This document shows positions 7,720 through 16,130 of a stretch of DNA of 64,000 nt, one piece after another. The DNA is taken from contig NZ_JNZD01000024.1 of the NCBI RefSeq assembly GCF_000725495.1, positions 121,419-185,418 of the forward strand, read 5' to 3'. How positions within the stretch are numbered: the stretch's first letter is position 1; the number at the start of each line of letters is the position of its first letter. Origin of the DNA: Streptomyces aureus (lineage in GTDB: Bacteria > Actinomycetota > Actinomycetes > Streptomycetales > Streptomycetaceae). Both the position numbers and the translations under genes were made by a program. The notes below the pieces were generated by a model. That model did no database searches and had not been told where the DNA came from. It saw only the letters and a program-made list of their open reading frames with translations.

Positions 7720-9891
7720 ATGACCGGGGACGCGCACGGTTCGGACGCTCCGTCCGGCCGCGGGCCGGAAGGGGCGGAGACGGGCGGCGACGGTCCGGGC
7801 GAGCCGTCGGGAGCGCACGGCTCGGTCGAGCTGAGCGAATCGGCGCTGCGCCGCCGCAGCGCGGCCGCGGCCGACGCCCGGGACTCGGTGCACGGCAGCG
7901 TCTTCGTGTCGATCGGCGCCCTTCTGCTCGGCATGCTGCTCGCCGCACTGGACCAGACGATCGTGTCCACCGCGCTGCCGACCATCGTGAGCGACCTGGG
8001 CGGTCTGGAGCACCTGTCCTGGGTGGTCACCGCGTATCTGCTCGCGTCGACGGCGGCGACCCCGCTGTGGGGCAAGCTCGGCGACCAGTACGGGCGCAAG
8101 CGGCTCTTCCAGACGGCGATCGTGATCTTCCTGATCGGCTCGGCGCTGTGCGGGATGTCGCAGAACATGGGCGAGCTGATCGCGTTCCGGGCGCTGCAAG
8201 GACTCGGCGGCGGCGGGCTGATGGTGCTGTCGATGGCGATCGTCGGCGACCTCGTCCCGCCGCGGGAACGGGGCAAGTACCAGGGGCTGTTCGGCGCGGT
8301 GTTCGGCGCGACGAGCGTGCTGGGGCCGCTGCTCGGCGGGCTGTTCACGGAGCACCTCAGCTGGCGCTGGGTGTTCTACATCAACCTGCCCGTGGGCGTG
8401 GTGGCGCTCGCGGTGATCGCCGCGGTCCTGCACATCCCGAGGAAGTCGGCCCGGCACGTGATCGACTACGCCGGTACGTTCCTGATCGCGGCGGTCGCCA
8501 CGTGTCTGGTCCTGGTGGCCTCGCTCGGCGGCACCACCTGGGACTGGGGCTCGCCGCAGATCATCGGGCTCGTGGTCCTCGGCGTGGTGCTGGGCGTCGC
8601 CTTCGTGGCGGTGGAGCGGCGGGCGGCCGAACCCGTGCTGCCGCTCAAGCTGTTCCGGGTCCACACGTTCACGCTGTCCGCGATCATCAGCTTCATCGTG
8701 GGCTTCGCGATGTTCGGGGCGATGACCTATCTGCCGACGTTCCTCCAGGTGGTGCAGGGCATCTCGCCCACGATGTCGGGCGTGCACATGCTGCCGATGG
8801 TGCTCGGACTGCTGCTGTCGTCCACGGTGTCCGGGCAGATCGTCAGCCGTACCGGCCGCTGGAAGGTGTTCCCGGTCGCCGGTACGGGGATCACGGCGCT
8901 CGGTCTGCTCCTGCTGCACCAGCTGGACGAGAACAGCGGCACCGGGCTGATGAGCACCTACTTCTTCGTGTTCGGGCTGGGCCTCGGCCTGGTCATGCAG
9001 GTGCTGGTGCTGATCGTGCAGAACGCGGTGTCGTACGAGGACCTCGGCGTCGCGACCTCGGGGGCGACCTTCTTCCGGTCCATCGGCGCCTCGTTCGGCG
9101 TCGCGATCTTCGGCACGGTCTTCGCGGGCCGGCTCGGCGACAACCTGACGAAGGCGCTGGGCGGGCAGCAATTGCCGCCCGGCATCACCACGGACTCCCT
9201 GAAGGCCGATCCGAAGGGGATCGCTCAGCTGCCCGCGGACCTCCAGCCGCCCGTGCTGCACGCCTTCGCGACCTCGATCACGGACGTCTTCCTCTACGCG
9301 GCCCCGGTCGCCCTGCTCGGGTTCGTGCTGGCCTGGTTCCTGCGCGAGGACCGGCTGCGCGGCTCCGTCACCACCCCCGACGTCACCGAGACCCTCGCCA
9401 GCAACCCGGTCGAGCGGTCCTCGTACGACGAGGTGTGCCGGGCGCTGTCGACGCTCGGCACCCGGGAGGGGCGCCGCGAGATCTACGAGAAGATCACCGC
9501 GCGGGCCGGCTACGACCTGATGCCGGCGGCGAGCTGGCTGCTGCTGCGGATCAAGAAGTACGGGTGGGCGGAGCCCGCCCTGCTGGCCGAGCACAGCGCC
9601 GTACCCCTGGACGTGGTGCTGGCCGCCGCCCGGCAGATCGAGGAACGCCGGCTCGCCCGCCGGGAGGGTCTGGACCTGGTGCTGACCGACGAGGGGCGGC
9701 TGACCGCCGGGAACCTGTCCAGGGCCCGTGAGGAGTCCCTGGCCGAGCTCCTGGGCGACTGGTGGACACCGGACCGTCCGACGGACCTCACCCGGCTGGT
9801 CGCGGAGCTGAACGAGGAGATGTGCGGTTCCGACGCGGAACGCCCGCACGAGGGCGCCCCGGCCGCCCGTACCCAGGGAGGACCCGCCTGA
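7720..9891 (+). CDS. DHA2 (EmrB/QacA) MFS exporter with C-terminal winged-helix-like domain
   Basis: A 723-residue drug:H+ antiporter with 14 predicted helices. Visible motifs are [19 protein letters not shown] in the first helix, motif [14 protein letters not shown], and motif [18 protein letters not shown] surroundings. After the last helix (about residue 550) there is a cytoplasmic tail of about 170 residues ([21 protein letters not shown] to [12 protein letters not shown]). Its helical pattern with a [13 protein letters not shown] wing-like segment resembles MarR/PadR winged helices. Ordinary DHA2 proteins end near 500-550 residues. The ATG with GGGAGG four bases upstream is chosen over upstream in-frame starts. 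The substrate is unknown. Confidence 0.88.
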   Translation: MTGDAHGSDAPSGRGPEGAETGGDGPGEPSGAHGSVELSESALRRRSAAAADARDSVHGSVFVSIGALLLGMLLAALDQTIVSTALPTIVSDLGGLEHLSWVVTAYLLASTAATPLWGKLGDQYGRKRLFQTAIVIFLIGSALCGMSQNMGELIAFRALQGLGGGGLMVLSMAIVGDLVPPRERGKYQGLFGAVFGATSVLGPLLGGLFTEHLSWRWVFYINLPVGVVALAVIAAVLHIPRKSARHVIDYAGTFLIAAVATCLVLVASLGGTTWDWGSPQIIGLVVLGVVLGVAFVAVERRAAEPVLPLKLFRVHTFTLSAIISFIVGFAMFGAMTYLPTFLQVVQGISPTMSGVHMLPMVLGLLLSSTVSGQIVSRTGRWKVFPVAGTGITALGLLLLHQLDENSGTGLMSTYFFVFGLGLGLVMQVLVLIVQNAVSYEDLGVATSGATFFRSIGASFGVAIFGTVFAGRLGDNLTKALGGQQLPPGITTDSLKADPKGIAQLPADLQPPVLHAFATSITDVFLYAAPVALLGFVLAWFLREDRLRGSVTTPDVTETLASNPVERSSYDEVCRALSTLGTREGRREIYEKITARAGYDLMPAASWLLLRIKKYGWAEPALLAEHSAVPLDVVLAAARQIEERRLARREGLDLVLTDEGRLTAGNLSRAREESLAELLGDWWTPDRPTDLTRLVAELNEEMCGSDAERPHEGAPAARTQGGPA

Positions 9892-9921
9892 GCGGGCGGC
9901 GAGGCCCGGAGCCCTCGTCCC

Positions 9922-10452
9922 TCAGCCGGTCAGCTCCTTCCGGAACCAGTGCTCGGCGTACGGGTCGTCGTTGTGCGCGGCGGTCTCCTCGTAGCCGTGC
10001 CGGGCGTACAGGGCCCGCGCCTCGACGAGGTCGCCGCGGGTGTCGAGGATCAGCGTCCGGGCGCCCAGCTCGCGGGCGGCCGCCTCGGCCGCCGTGAGCA
10101 GGAGGGGCGCCGCGCCCCTGCCGCGCAGGTGCGGACGGACGAACACCCGGCTCAGTTCGCCCGTCGTGGCGTCGAGCATCCGTACTCCGGCCGTGCCGCC
10201 GGGTTCCCCGTCGTGGCGGGCGACGAGCAGCACACCCGTCGGCGCCGCGAACTCGGATCCCGTCCGCGCGGCGATCTCCCGCTCCAGCTCGTCGGGATCC
10301 GTCGTACGTCCCTCGTGCAGCTGGTACCAGCGGTCGCTGACCTCCGTGTAGTACGCCCGCCACAGTGTCGCGGCGGCGGGGGAGTCGAAGGGCTCGGGGG
10401 CCACGCTCCAGGTACTCGGCGTGCGGGCAGGCGATCGGGTCATGCCGGCCAT
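9922..10452 (-). CDS. GNAT-family N-acetyltransferase
   Basis: A 176-residue GCN5-related acyltransferase. It has the acetyl-CoA binding motif A as VFVRPHLRGRGAAPLLLTAAEA (about residues 108-129), preceded by the beta4 strand GVRMLDATTGELSR, and ends with LYARHGYEE, the usual beta5-alpha4 signature. The acceptor substrate is not predictable. Two close starts exist, MAGM and the ATG three codons later; neither has a strong ribosome site, so the longer is given. It ends 30 bp from the end of the exporter gene and is convergent with it. Confidence 0.82.
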   Translation of the reverse strand: MAGMTRSPARTPSTWSVAPEPFDSPAAATLWRAYYTEVSDRWYQLHEGRTTDPDELEREIAARTGSEFAAPTGVLLVARHDGEPGGTAGVRMLDATTGELSRVFVRPHLRGRGAAPLLLTAAEAAARELGARTLILDTRGDLVEARALYARHGYEETAAHNDDPYAEHWFRKELTG

Positions 10453-10624
10453 TGTCGGCGGGCGTTGCCCCCGGTGCGCAACCGGATTCGGGGCGCGCCG
10501 GGCGAACAGCCGACCGGAGGACTGGTGTTGACGGTCCGTGCGGTCGGGGGGCCGTTTGAGGCGAGGGTTCCGGGCAACCCGGTCCAGGAACCGGCCCGTT
10601 GGGTCGAGAACCGGGAAGGCACCC

Positions 10625-11485
10625 ATGTCCACAGGCGTGATCATCGCTCTGATCATCGTGGCGGCCGTTGCCGTTGTCGCGGCCGCCCTGACCCTCCGCG
10701 CCCGAAGGCCGCCGGGCGGGCGTGCCCTGCGGCGGCGCTTCGGACCCGAGTACGACCGGACCGTCGCCCGGCACGACGGCGACACCCGGGCCGCCGAACG
10801 CGACCTCAACGAGCGCGTGAAGCGGCACGGCGACCTGCGCGAGCTCCCGCTCGACGCGGCGGACCGGGAACGGTACGCGGCCGGCTGGACGGCCGCCCAG
10901 GAGCGGTTCGTCGACTCGCCCCAGGAGGCGGTGGCCGAGGCCGACCGGCTGCTCGGCGAGCTGGCCGGAGCGCGTGGTTTCCCCGACGGCGACCGTTACG
11001 AGGAGCAGGTCTCCGCGCTCTCCGTGCACCACGGGCACCATGTCCACGGCTACCGCCATGTGCACCGGGCCGCGCTGGCCCGCTCCGGCGGCGGCCGGGA
11101 CGGCGGCGCCGACACCGAGGGCCTGCGCTCGGCCATGTTGGAGGCCCGCGACCTCTTCGACGACCTGCTGGCCCCGACCCGTCAGGACGCCTCGCCCCGC
11201 CGGACCCGTGACACCGAGGACACGAACGGGTCCCCGGAGGGCCGGCCGGAGCACACCCGGCGGTTCGCGCTGACCAAGGCCTCCCGGAGCGCCGAGCCGG
11301 CCGGGACGACGGACACCGCCGGGCGCACAGGGGAGCCGGAGCCGGCGCAGAGTGCCCCCCGCGCCGGGCGCGACACGAACGCCGAGGGCGCCGAGAACGC
11401 CGAGAACGGCACCAGGACTTCCACCCCCGACACTCGCTCCTCCCTGCCCTGGTCGTTCACCAGGCGGCAGGCGAAGGGGAGTTGA
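10625..11485 (+). CDS. conserved membrane-anchored hypothetical protein
   Basis: A 286-residue protein of unknown function. An N-terminal hydrophobic helix (VIIALIIVAAVAVVAAALTL, residues 5-24) anchors it. Next comes a charged helical domain with RRFGPEYDRTVARHDGDTRAAERDLNERVKRH (about 36-67) and then FVDSPQEAVAEADRLLGEL (about 96-114). The C-terminal half is polar, disordered and Arg/Thr/Glu-rich. The next gene encodes a protein with the same FxDxPQxxVxEAD motif, and the two genes nearly touch, so they are probably translated together and may interact. GGGAAGG precedes the ATG. No enzyme motif was seen. Confidence 0.8.
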   Translation: MSTGVIIALIIVAAVAVVAAALTLRARRPPGGRALRRRFGPEYDRTVARHDGDTRAAERDLNERVKRHGDLRELPLDAADRERYAAGWTAAQERFVDSPQEAVAEADRLLGELAGARGFPDGDRYEEQVSALSVHHGHHVHGYRHVHRAALARSGGGRDGGADTEGLRSAMLEARDLFDDLLAPTRQDASPRRTRDTEDTNGSPEGRPEHTRRFALTKASRSAEPAGTTDTAGRTGEPEPAQSAPRAGRDTNAEGAENAENGTRTSTPDTRSSLPWSFTRRQAKGS

Positions 11486-11490
11486 GAAAG

Positions 11491-12258
11491 GTGAGCGCCA
11501 TGAAGCCGGAGCAGGATCCCGAGCGCGCCCCGTCCCGCGAGGGCGCCGCGACGAAGGGCCCGGTGACACCGGGCCGCACCGAACCGGGAGAGGCCGCGAT
11601 GAAGGGCCGGGTGACCCCGGTACCGCCCGAGCGTTCTCCCGACGACCTGGCGCACGAGGGCGACGGCGGCACCGGTGAGGTGTCGCGCCGCGAGGCCCTG
11701 AAGGGCCGGGCCGAACCCCCGTCCACCGCGCCCGGCCCGGACAGGGCCGGAGCCCCGGACAAGGACGGAGCCCCGGACAAGGACGGCGGCTTCGAGAGGA
11801 ACGGTGACGGCCGGGCGGACCGGCCGGCCGGGACCGGGACGACGGGCCGCGGCGCCGCCGGGCGGGACGCCCGGGGCGACGGCGAGGACCGGACTCCGGG
11901 CGGCCGCCCCGCGTCCCGTACGAAGGGTTCCCCGGACCTGCCCGCGCCTCCGCCCGTACCCCGGGACGGCGGCACCGGGCGCGACGAGCGGATGCTGCCG
12001 CTGGACCTGCAGGACAAGTTCTCGCTGCGGATGCGGCACGCGGTCGGCGGGTTCATCGACGGGCCGCAGGCCTCCGTCGAGGAGGCCGACCAGGTGCTGG
12101 AGGAGCTCGCGGGCCGGTTCACGGAGGCCGTGACCCGGCGGCGGCGTGACCTGCGCACGTCCTGGCAGTCCGGCGAGGCGGCCGAGTCCGACACCGAGCG
12201 GCTGCGGCTCGCCCTGCGCGACTACCGCGAGATGACCGAACGGCTCCTGCGCATCTGA
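11491..12258 (+). CDS. conserved hypothetical protein, partner of the preceding gene
   Basis: A 255-residue soluble protein with a long disordered, charged N-terminus (about residues 1-160, repeated KDGAPDKDGA). A C-terminal helical domain contains DKFSLRMRHAVGGFIDGPQASVEEADQVLEELAGRFTEAVTRRRR. That block matches the FVDSPQEAVAEADRLLGEL block of the upstream membrane protein, so both share one small domain. The GTG start has AGGGGAG nine bases upstream; the ATG three codons later is an alternative. It begins five bases after the previous stop, indicating one operon. Function unknown. Confidence 0.75.
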   Translation: MSAMKPEQDPERAPSREGAATKGPVTPGRTEPGEAAMKGRVTPVPPERSPDDLAHEGDGGTGEVSRREALKGRAEPPSTAPGPDRAGAPDKDGAPDKDGGFERNGDGRADRPAGTGTTGRGAAGRDARGDGEDRTPGGRPASRTKGSPDLPAPPPVPRDGGTGRDERMLPLDLQDKFSLRMRHAVGGFIDGPQASVEEADQVLEELAGRFTEAVTRRRRDLRTSWQSGEAAESDTERLRLALRDYREMTERLLRI

Positions 12259-12287
12259 GCCGGCCCGGACACCTTCCCCGGTGAGAA

Positions 12288-12329
12288 GTGAGGCCGCGCC
12301 CCGGACCATGCCCCGGGGCGCGGCCTCAC
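12288..12329. terminator. bidirectional hairpin terminator between convergent genes
   Basis: A perfect 17-bp stem (gtgaggccgcgccccgg and its complement) with an 8-base loop lies between the ends of two convergent genes. There is no clear T-run, as is common in Streptomyces. Confidence 0.8.
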
Positions 12330-12392
12330 GTCCTTCTCCGGCGCGGACGCGGTCGGGCGCCCTCGCGGATCAGGTGTCGCCGGCCCGTGGGG

Positions 12393-12815
12393 TTACGGGG
12401 CGTCCGGGGGCCGGGTCTCGCGGGCCGCGTGCCACTCCTGGACGATCTTCTCCACGTCGTACGGCTTGAGGCCGAGGGGAGGGCCCGGCGGGGGCTTGAA
12501 CATGACCTCGCGGATCTTGGCGTTGATGTCCTCGATCGTCCGCCGCACGGCCCGCTCCGAGGGAAGCGCCGGAACGGCCGCGATCACGTCCTCCGCCTCC
12601 TTGCGCAGGGCCAGGGTGGGCGGCAGCACGGAGAGGCCCTCGCGGGCCATCTTCCGCTTGATCCACCAGAGTTCGTCGTACGGCGTGTCGGTGACCTCCG
12701 GCAGCGGTTTGCCCGCGCCGGGGAGCCGGCTGAAGTCCTCGGCGGCCTCCGCCTGGCGGATCTGCCGGTCGACCCAGGACTCGAAGCTGACACCGGGTGG
12801 CTTGCGCTCGGTCAT
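12393..12815 (-). CDS. DUF1992 (DnaJ-homologue subfamily C member 28-type) protein
   Basis: A 140-residue soluble protein with the DUF1992 core: SFESWVDRQIRQAEAAEDFSRLPGAGKPL, the family's hallmark stretch around residues 10-40 (F..LPG.GKPL), then WWIKRKMAREGLSVLPPTLALRKEAE. In eukaryotes the domain occurs in DNAJC28; in bacteria it stands alone and its role is unknown. The ATG at MTERKPPG is chosen; upstream in-frame sequence overlaps the FHA-like gene's control region and lacks codon bias. It is convergent with the upstream operon through the terminator hairpin. Confidence 0.86.
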   Translation of the reverse strand: MTERKPPGVSFESWVDRQIRQAEAAEDFSRLPGAGKPLPEVTDTPYDELWWIKRKMAREGLSVLPPTLALRKEAEDVIAAVPALPSERAVRRTIEDINAKIREVMFKPPPGPPLGLKPYDVEKIVQEWHAARETRPPDAP

Positions 12816-12935
12816 GCGTCCATTGTGCAGGAGGTCACACAGCGAGGGGAAAGGTCGAATTATCATGCGGCGGCGACGGGGCAACCTCGTTCCCCGGCAG
12901 GACCATTGGACCAGCACCTCACGAAGGAGCGCGCG

Positions 12936-13331
12936 TTGCTCGAACTCACCATGGCCTCGGTGTCCGGAGGGGATGCCGGAGCGACGGCCGGGATGCAGAT
13001 GGCCGACGCGCCGAGCGACCCCGGAGCCATGCTGCGGGTGGGCAGGGACCGGGCCGTGTGCCGTCTCGCGACCCCCGACGACTGGCTGTTCGTCTCCCGG
13101 GTCCACCTGGAGTTCCAGTGCGGCCCGGACGGCTCCTGGCAGGTCACCTGGCTCCGGGGCTCCCACGCGGAACCGTCCTCCGAGGTCCGGCTGATCCTCA
13201 CGGGGCTGCAGCCGCAGCCGCTGCCGTACGGCGGGACCGCCAGACTCCCGGCGGGCGGCTCCGGCGAGCTCGTCATCCAGGACCGCACCGGACCCCACAC
13301 CGTGAACGTGGGCTTCTACCACGAGGTCTAG
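12936..13331 (+). CDS. FHA-like domain protein
   Basis: A 131-residue protein with features of a forkhead-associated fold. MLRVGRDRAVCRLATPDDWLFVSRVHLEFQC (about residues 31-61) matches the GR...SRxH core that binds phosphothreonine peptides, and it is followed by a beta-rich tail ending LVIQDRTGPHTVNVGFY. The TTG start is chosen because AAGGAG sits seven bases upstream; an ATG five codons later is possible. It may act as a phosphopeptide-reading partner of a Ser/Thr kinase, but no kinase is adjacent. The family call rests on the GRD/SRVH pattern only. Confidence 0.72.
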   Translation: MLELTMASVSGGDAGATAGMQMADAPSDPGAMLRVGRDRAVCRLATPDDWLFVSRVHLEFQCGPDGSWQVTWLRGSHAEPSSEVRLILTGLQPQPLPYGGTARLPAGGSGELVIQDRTGPHTVNVGFYHEV

Positions 13332-13382
13332 GGCGGACCGGCCGGGCGGTGCGGGGCGCGGTGGGAAGTTTCCGGCGGTCGG

Positions 13383-14054
13383 TCAGGCCCGTACGCGGGC
13401 CAGGGCGAAACCGTCGTAGCCCTTGCTGCCCACGGTCTGCACCGCCGTGCCGTCCAACTTCGGGTGGGAGGCGAACAGTTCGAGCGCGGCCCGGGTGCCC
13501 AGCACGCTCGGGTCGGTGCTCGTCGCGTCGGTGACGGCTCCGCCGCGGACCACGTTGTCGAGGACGATCACGCTGCCGGGCCGGGTGAGCCGGACCGCCC
13601 ACTCGACGTAGTGCGGGTTGTTCACCTTGTCCGCGTCGATGAACACGAAGTCGAACGGCTCCGGATTCTCGTCGGCCAGCTTCGGCAGGGACTCCAGGGC
13701 GGGGCCGACCCGCACCTCGGCGATCTCGTCGAGGCCGGCCCGCGCGAGGTTGGCGCGGGCGACCTCGGCGTGTCGGGGGTCGTACTCCAGGGTGATCAGC
13801 CGTCCGTCCGCGGGCAGCGCGCGGCCCAGCCAGATGGTGCTGTAGCCGCCGAGGGTGCCGATCTCCAGGATGCGGCGGGCGCCCTGGATCTCGGCGAGCA
13901 GCCGGAGCAGCTTGCCCTGGTTCGGCGCCACGTTGATGGGGGGCAGTCCGGCCGCGTCGCTGTCGCGCAGCGCGGCGGTGAGGACCTCGTCGGCGGGGGC
14001 CAGGAGGGTGGTGAAGTGGTCGTCGACGTCGTTCCAGAGCTGCGACTCGCTCAT
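13383..14054 (-). CDS. SAM-dependent O-methyltransferase (catechol/caffeoyl-CoA type)
   Basis: A 223-residue class I methyltransferase of the cation-dependent O-methyltransferase family (PF01596). It has the SAM-binding LEIGTLGGYSTIWLGRALP (about residues 62-80) and LITLEYDPRHAEVARANL. The metal-binding acidic positions are FVFIDADKVNNPHYVEW and VIVLDNVVRGG. Such enzymes methylate catechol-like hydroxyls using Mg2+; the natural acceptor is unknown. The ATG start lies just after an AT-richer stretch (catatgcctagttagatgcg) that probably holds the promoter. It is a single gene, with no pathway context. Confidence 0.88.
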   Translation of the reverse strand: MSESQLWNDVDDHFTTLLAPADEVLTAALRDSDAAGLPPINVAPNQGKLLRLLAEIQGARRILEIGTLGGYSTIWLGRALPADGRLITLEYDPRHAEVARANLARAGLDEIAEVRVGPALESLPKLADENPEPFDFVFIDADKVNNPHYVEWAVRLTRPGSVIVLDNVVRGGAVTDATSTDPSVLGTRAALELFASHPKLDGTAVQTVGSKGYDGFALARVRA

Positions 14055-14200
14055 GCACCGGGCCTTTCATATGCCTAGTTAGATGCGCTAAGGACTTCCG
14101 GTGTCGAACCTATCCGCCGCCGCCCGCCCGTGCCAGCGGGATTCGGGCCGCCTGCCGCGCGGATGACGCGCCCCGGCAGCGCGCCCCCGCCGACGACGGC

Positions 14201-14235
14201 GCCGGGGCCCGGCCGAAGGGGTGCCGGGCCCCGGC
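14201..14235 (-). terminator. hairpin terminator of the MHS transporter gene
   Basis: A perfect 13-bp stem (gccggggcccggc and its complement) with a 9-base loop lies about 50 bp beyond the transporter's stop codon on its transcription side. Confidence 0.75.
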
Positions 14236-14284
14236 GGAACCGTTCGCGGGACGGGGTGGGCGCGATGGCCGGGGGAGGGGGATG

Positions 14285-15685
14285 TCAGCGGTCCCCGGGT
14301 TCCACGGCGGGCGCCGAGCCCGGCAGCGGCCGGCCCGCCGACTCCTTCATGAACCAGACGGCCGCACCGCCGACGACGGCCGCGGCCATCATGTAGTACG
14401 CGGGCATCATCATGTTCCCGGTCGCCCCGATGAGGGCCGTGACGACCAGCGGGGTCGTGCCGCCGAAGAGCGAGACGGAGACGTTGAAGCCGATCGACAG
14501 CGAGCCGTAGCGGACCCGGGTCGGGAAGAGCGCCGGGAGCGCGGCGGGCATCGCCGCGGTGAAGCAGACCAGCAGCAGGCCGAGGGCGCCCATGCCGAGC
14601 GCGACGGCGAGCAGACTGCCCTGGCGGATCAGCAGCAGGGCCGGGACGGACAGGGCGAGGAAGCCGGCGCAGCCCGCGGCGATCACCGGGCGGCGGCCGA
14701 TCCGGTCGGTCAGGGCGCCCGCGAACGGCTGCACGATCATCATCAGCGCCATCACGCCGAGGACCACGAGCAGACCGTGCGTCTCGTCGTACTTCAGCTC
14801 GCTGGTCAGATAGCTCGGCATGTACGACAGCAGCATGTAGTCGGTGACGTTGAAGACCAGCACCAGGCCCATGCACAGCAGCAGGGTGCGCCACTGGCCG
14901 GCGATCATCTCGCGCAGCGGCACCTTGGGGCGGCCGGTCTCGGACTTCTCCAGCTCCGCGGCGAACGCCGGGGTCTCCTCCAGACGCATCCGCAGATAGA
15001 GGCCGACGACGCCCATGGGGCCCGCGATCAGGAACGGGACGCGCCAGCCCCAGGACAGCAGGTCCTCGGTGGAGAGCAGGGCGGTCATGAGGGTCACCAG
15101 ACCGGCGCCGCCGATGTAGCCGGCCAGCGTGCCGAACTCCAGCCAGCTCCCGAAGAAGCCGCGCTTCTTGTCGGGGGCGTACTCGGCGATGAAGGTCGAG
15201 GCGCCGGCGTACTCGCCGCCGGTGGAGAAGCCCTGCACCAGACGGGCGACGAGCAGCAGGACGGGGGCGCCGACGCCGATCGCGGCGTACGACGGGATCA
15301 GTCCGATCGCGAACGTGCCCGCCGCCATCATGATCATGGTGAGCGCGAGGACCTTCTGGCGGCCGATCCGGTCGCCGAGCGGGCCGAAGACCATGCCGCC
15401 GAACGGGCGGACGAGGAAGGCCGCGGCGAAGGCTCCGAAGGTCGACAGGAGCTGGGCGGTCGGGTTGCCCGAGGGGAAGAAGACCTTGCCCAGGGTCACG
15501 GCGATGTAGCTGTAGACGCCGAAGTCGAACCATTCCATCGCGTTGCCGAGTGCGGCCGCCTTCACGGCACGCCTGACCAGCGCGGGATCGGTGACGGTGA
15601 CCCCGGGGGCGGTGACCTCGGGGGCGGGGCGGCGGGCGGGAGCCGCGGCCCGTACGGAGGGGGCTGTCGGGGTGGCGGTGGGCAA
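14285..15685 (-). CDS. MFS transporter, metabolite:H+ symporter (MHS, ProP-like) family
   Basis: A 466-residue 12-helix importer of the MHS family (proline/betaine, shikimate, alpha-ketoglutarate type). It shows the family's AMEWFDFGVYSYIAVTLGKVFFP (helix 1), VRPFGGMVFGPLGDRIGRQKVL (motif A), and LVQGFSTGGEYAGASTFIAEYAPDKKRG. The repeat of motif A, GALTDRIGRRPVI, is in the second half. It probably takes up an osmolyte or organic acid with protons; the substrate is not decided by sequence. The TTG start follows AAAGGAAGG; an upstream in-frame ATG gives an unsupported basic extension. Monocistronic. Confidence 0.9.
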   Translation of the reverse strand: MPTATPTAPSVRAAAPARRPAPEVTAPGVTVTDPALVRRAVKAAALGNAMEWFDFGVYSYIAVTLGKVFFPSGNPTAQLLSTFGAFAAAFLVRPFGGMVFGPLGDRIGRQKVLALTMIMMAAGTFAIGLIPSYAAIGVGAPVLLLVARLVQGFSTGGEYAGASTFIAEYAPDKKRGFFGSWLEFGTLAGYIGGAGLVTLMTALLSTEDLLSWGWRVPFLIAGPMGVVGLYLRMRLEETPAFAAELEKSETGRPKVPLREMIAGQWRTLLLCMGLVLVFNVTDYMLLSYMPSYLTSELKYDETHGLLVVLGVMALMMIVQPFAGALTDRIGRRPVIAAGCAGFLALSVPALLLIRQGSLLAVALGMGALGLLLVCFTAAMPAALPALFPTRVRYGSLSIGFNVSVSLFGGTTPLVVTALIGATGNMMMPAYYMMAAAVVGGAAVWFMKESAGRPLPGSAPAVEPGDR

Positions 15686-16130
15686 GGGCCTTCCTTTCGC
15701 CGGGGACAGGGACGGGTCCGTCCGGAAGCGGCAGGGGGCGCGCACGGGGGCGGCTCCCGGGGCTCGCGGGGTGGACCGGCGGCCCGCCCGGAGACGGGCC
15801 GAAAAGCGACCTTAGGACGGTTCGTGCACGTCACGTGGAGTGGGCGGACCACCACGCAGCGCACATAAGGACCGCGTACGCAGGGGCGACGGAGGAGCCG
15901 GAGGCGCTCTCGAGGAGGGCCGTCTGTGATCCATCTCGCGAGCCCGCGAGGGAACCGGACCCTCCGCCGGCGGTCGCGATCCGGACAAAGGCGGTGAAGT
16001 CCGACGGGGCGATCCGGGCCTCCCGCTCCTTCCGGGCAGGGTGGCCCTGTCGCACCCGGTCCTGATATGGGTGGACATAAGGGATCTGTGAGCAGCGGGC
16101 CGACCAAGGGGCCGGGAGGGTCGACAAGGC
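15686..16130. other. intergenic region between divergent genes
   Basis: This is a 445-bp divergent promoter region. The transporter's ribosome site lies at its left end. Near 16060-16090, gatatgggtggacataagg is the most AT-rich part and may belong to the promoter of the GT87-PAP2 gene. Short frames here lack codon bias. No repeat or RNA motif was recognised. Confidence 0.5.

Noticed and set aside
7675..9849. 724-residue minus-strand frame opposite the DHA2 exporter
   Set aside because: Antisense shadow; His/Arg/Gln-rich with no recognisable domain.
9788..11569. 593-residue minus-strand frame spanning the acetyltransferase and two small genes
   Set aside because: It covers several real genes in other frames and has no motif.
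15835..16065. 76-residue frame between the MHS transporter and GT87 genes
   Set aside because: No ribosome site, no codon bias and it covers a divergent promoter region.
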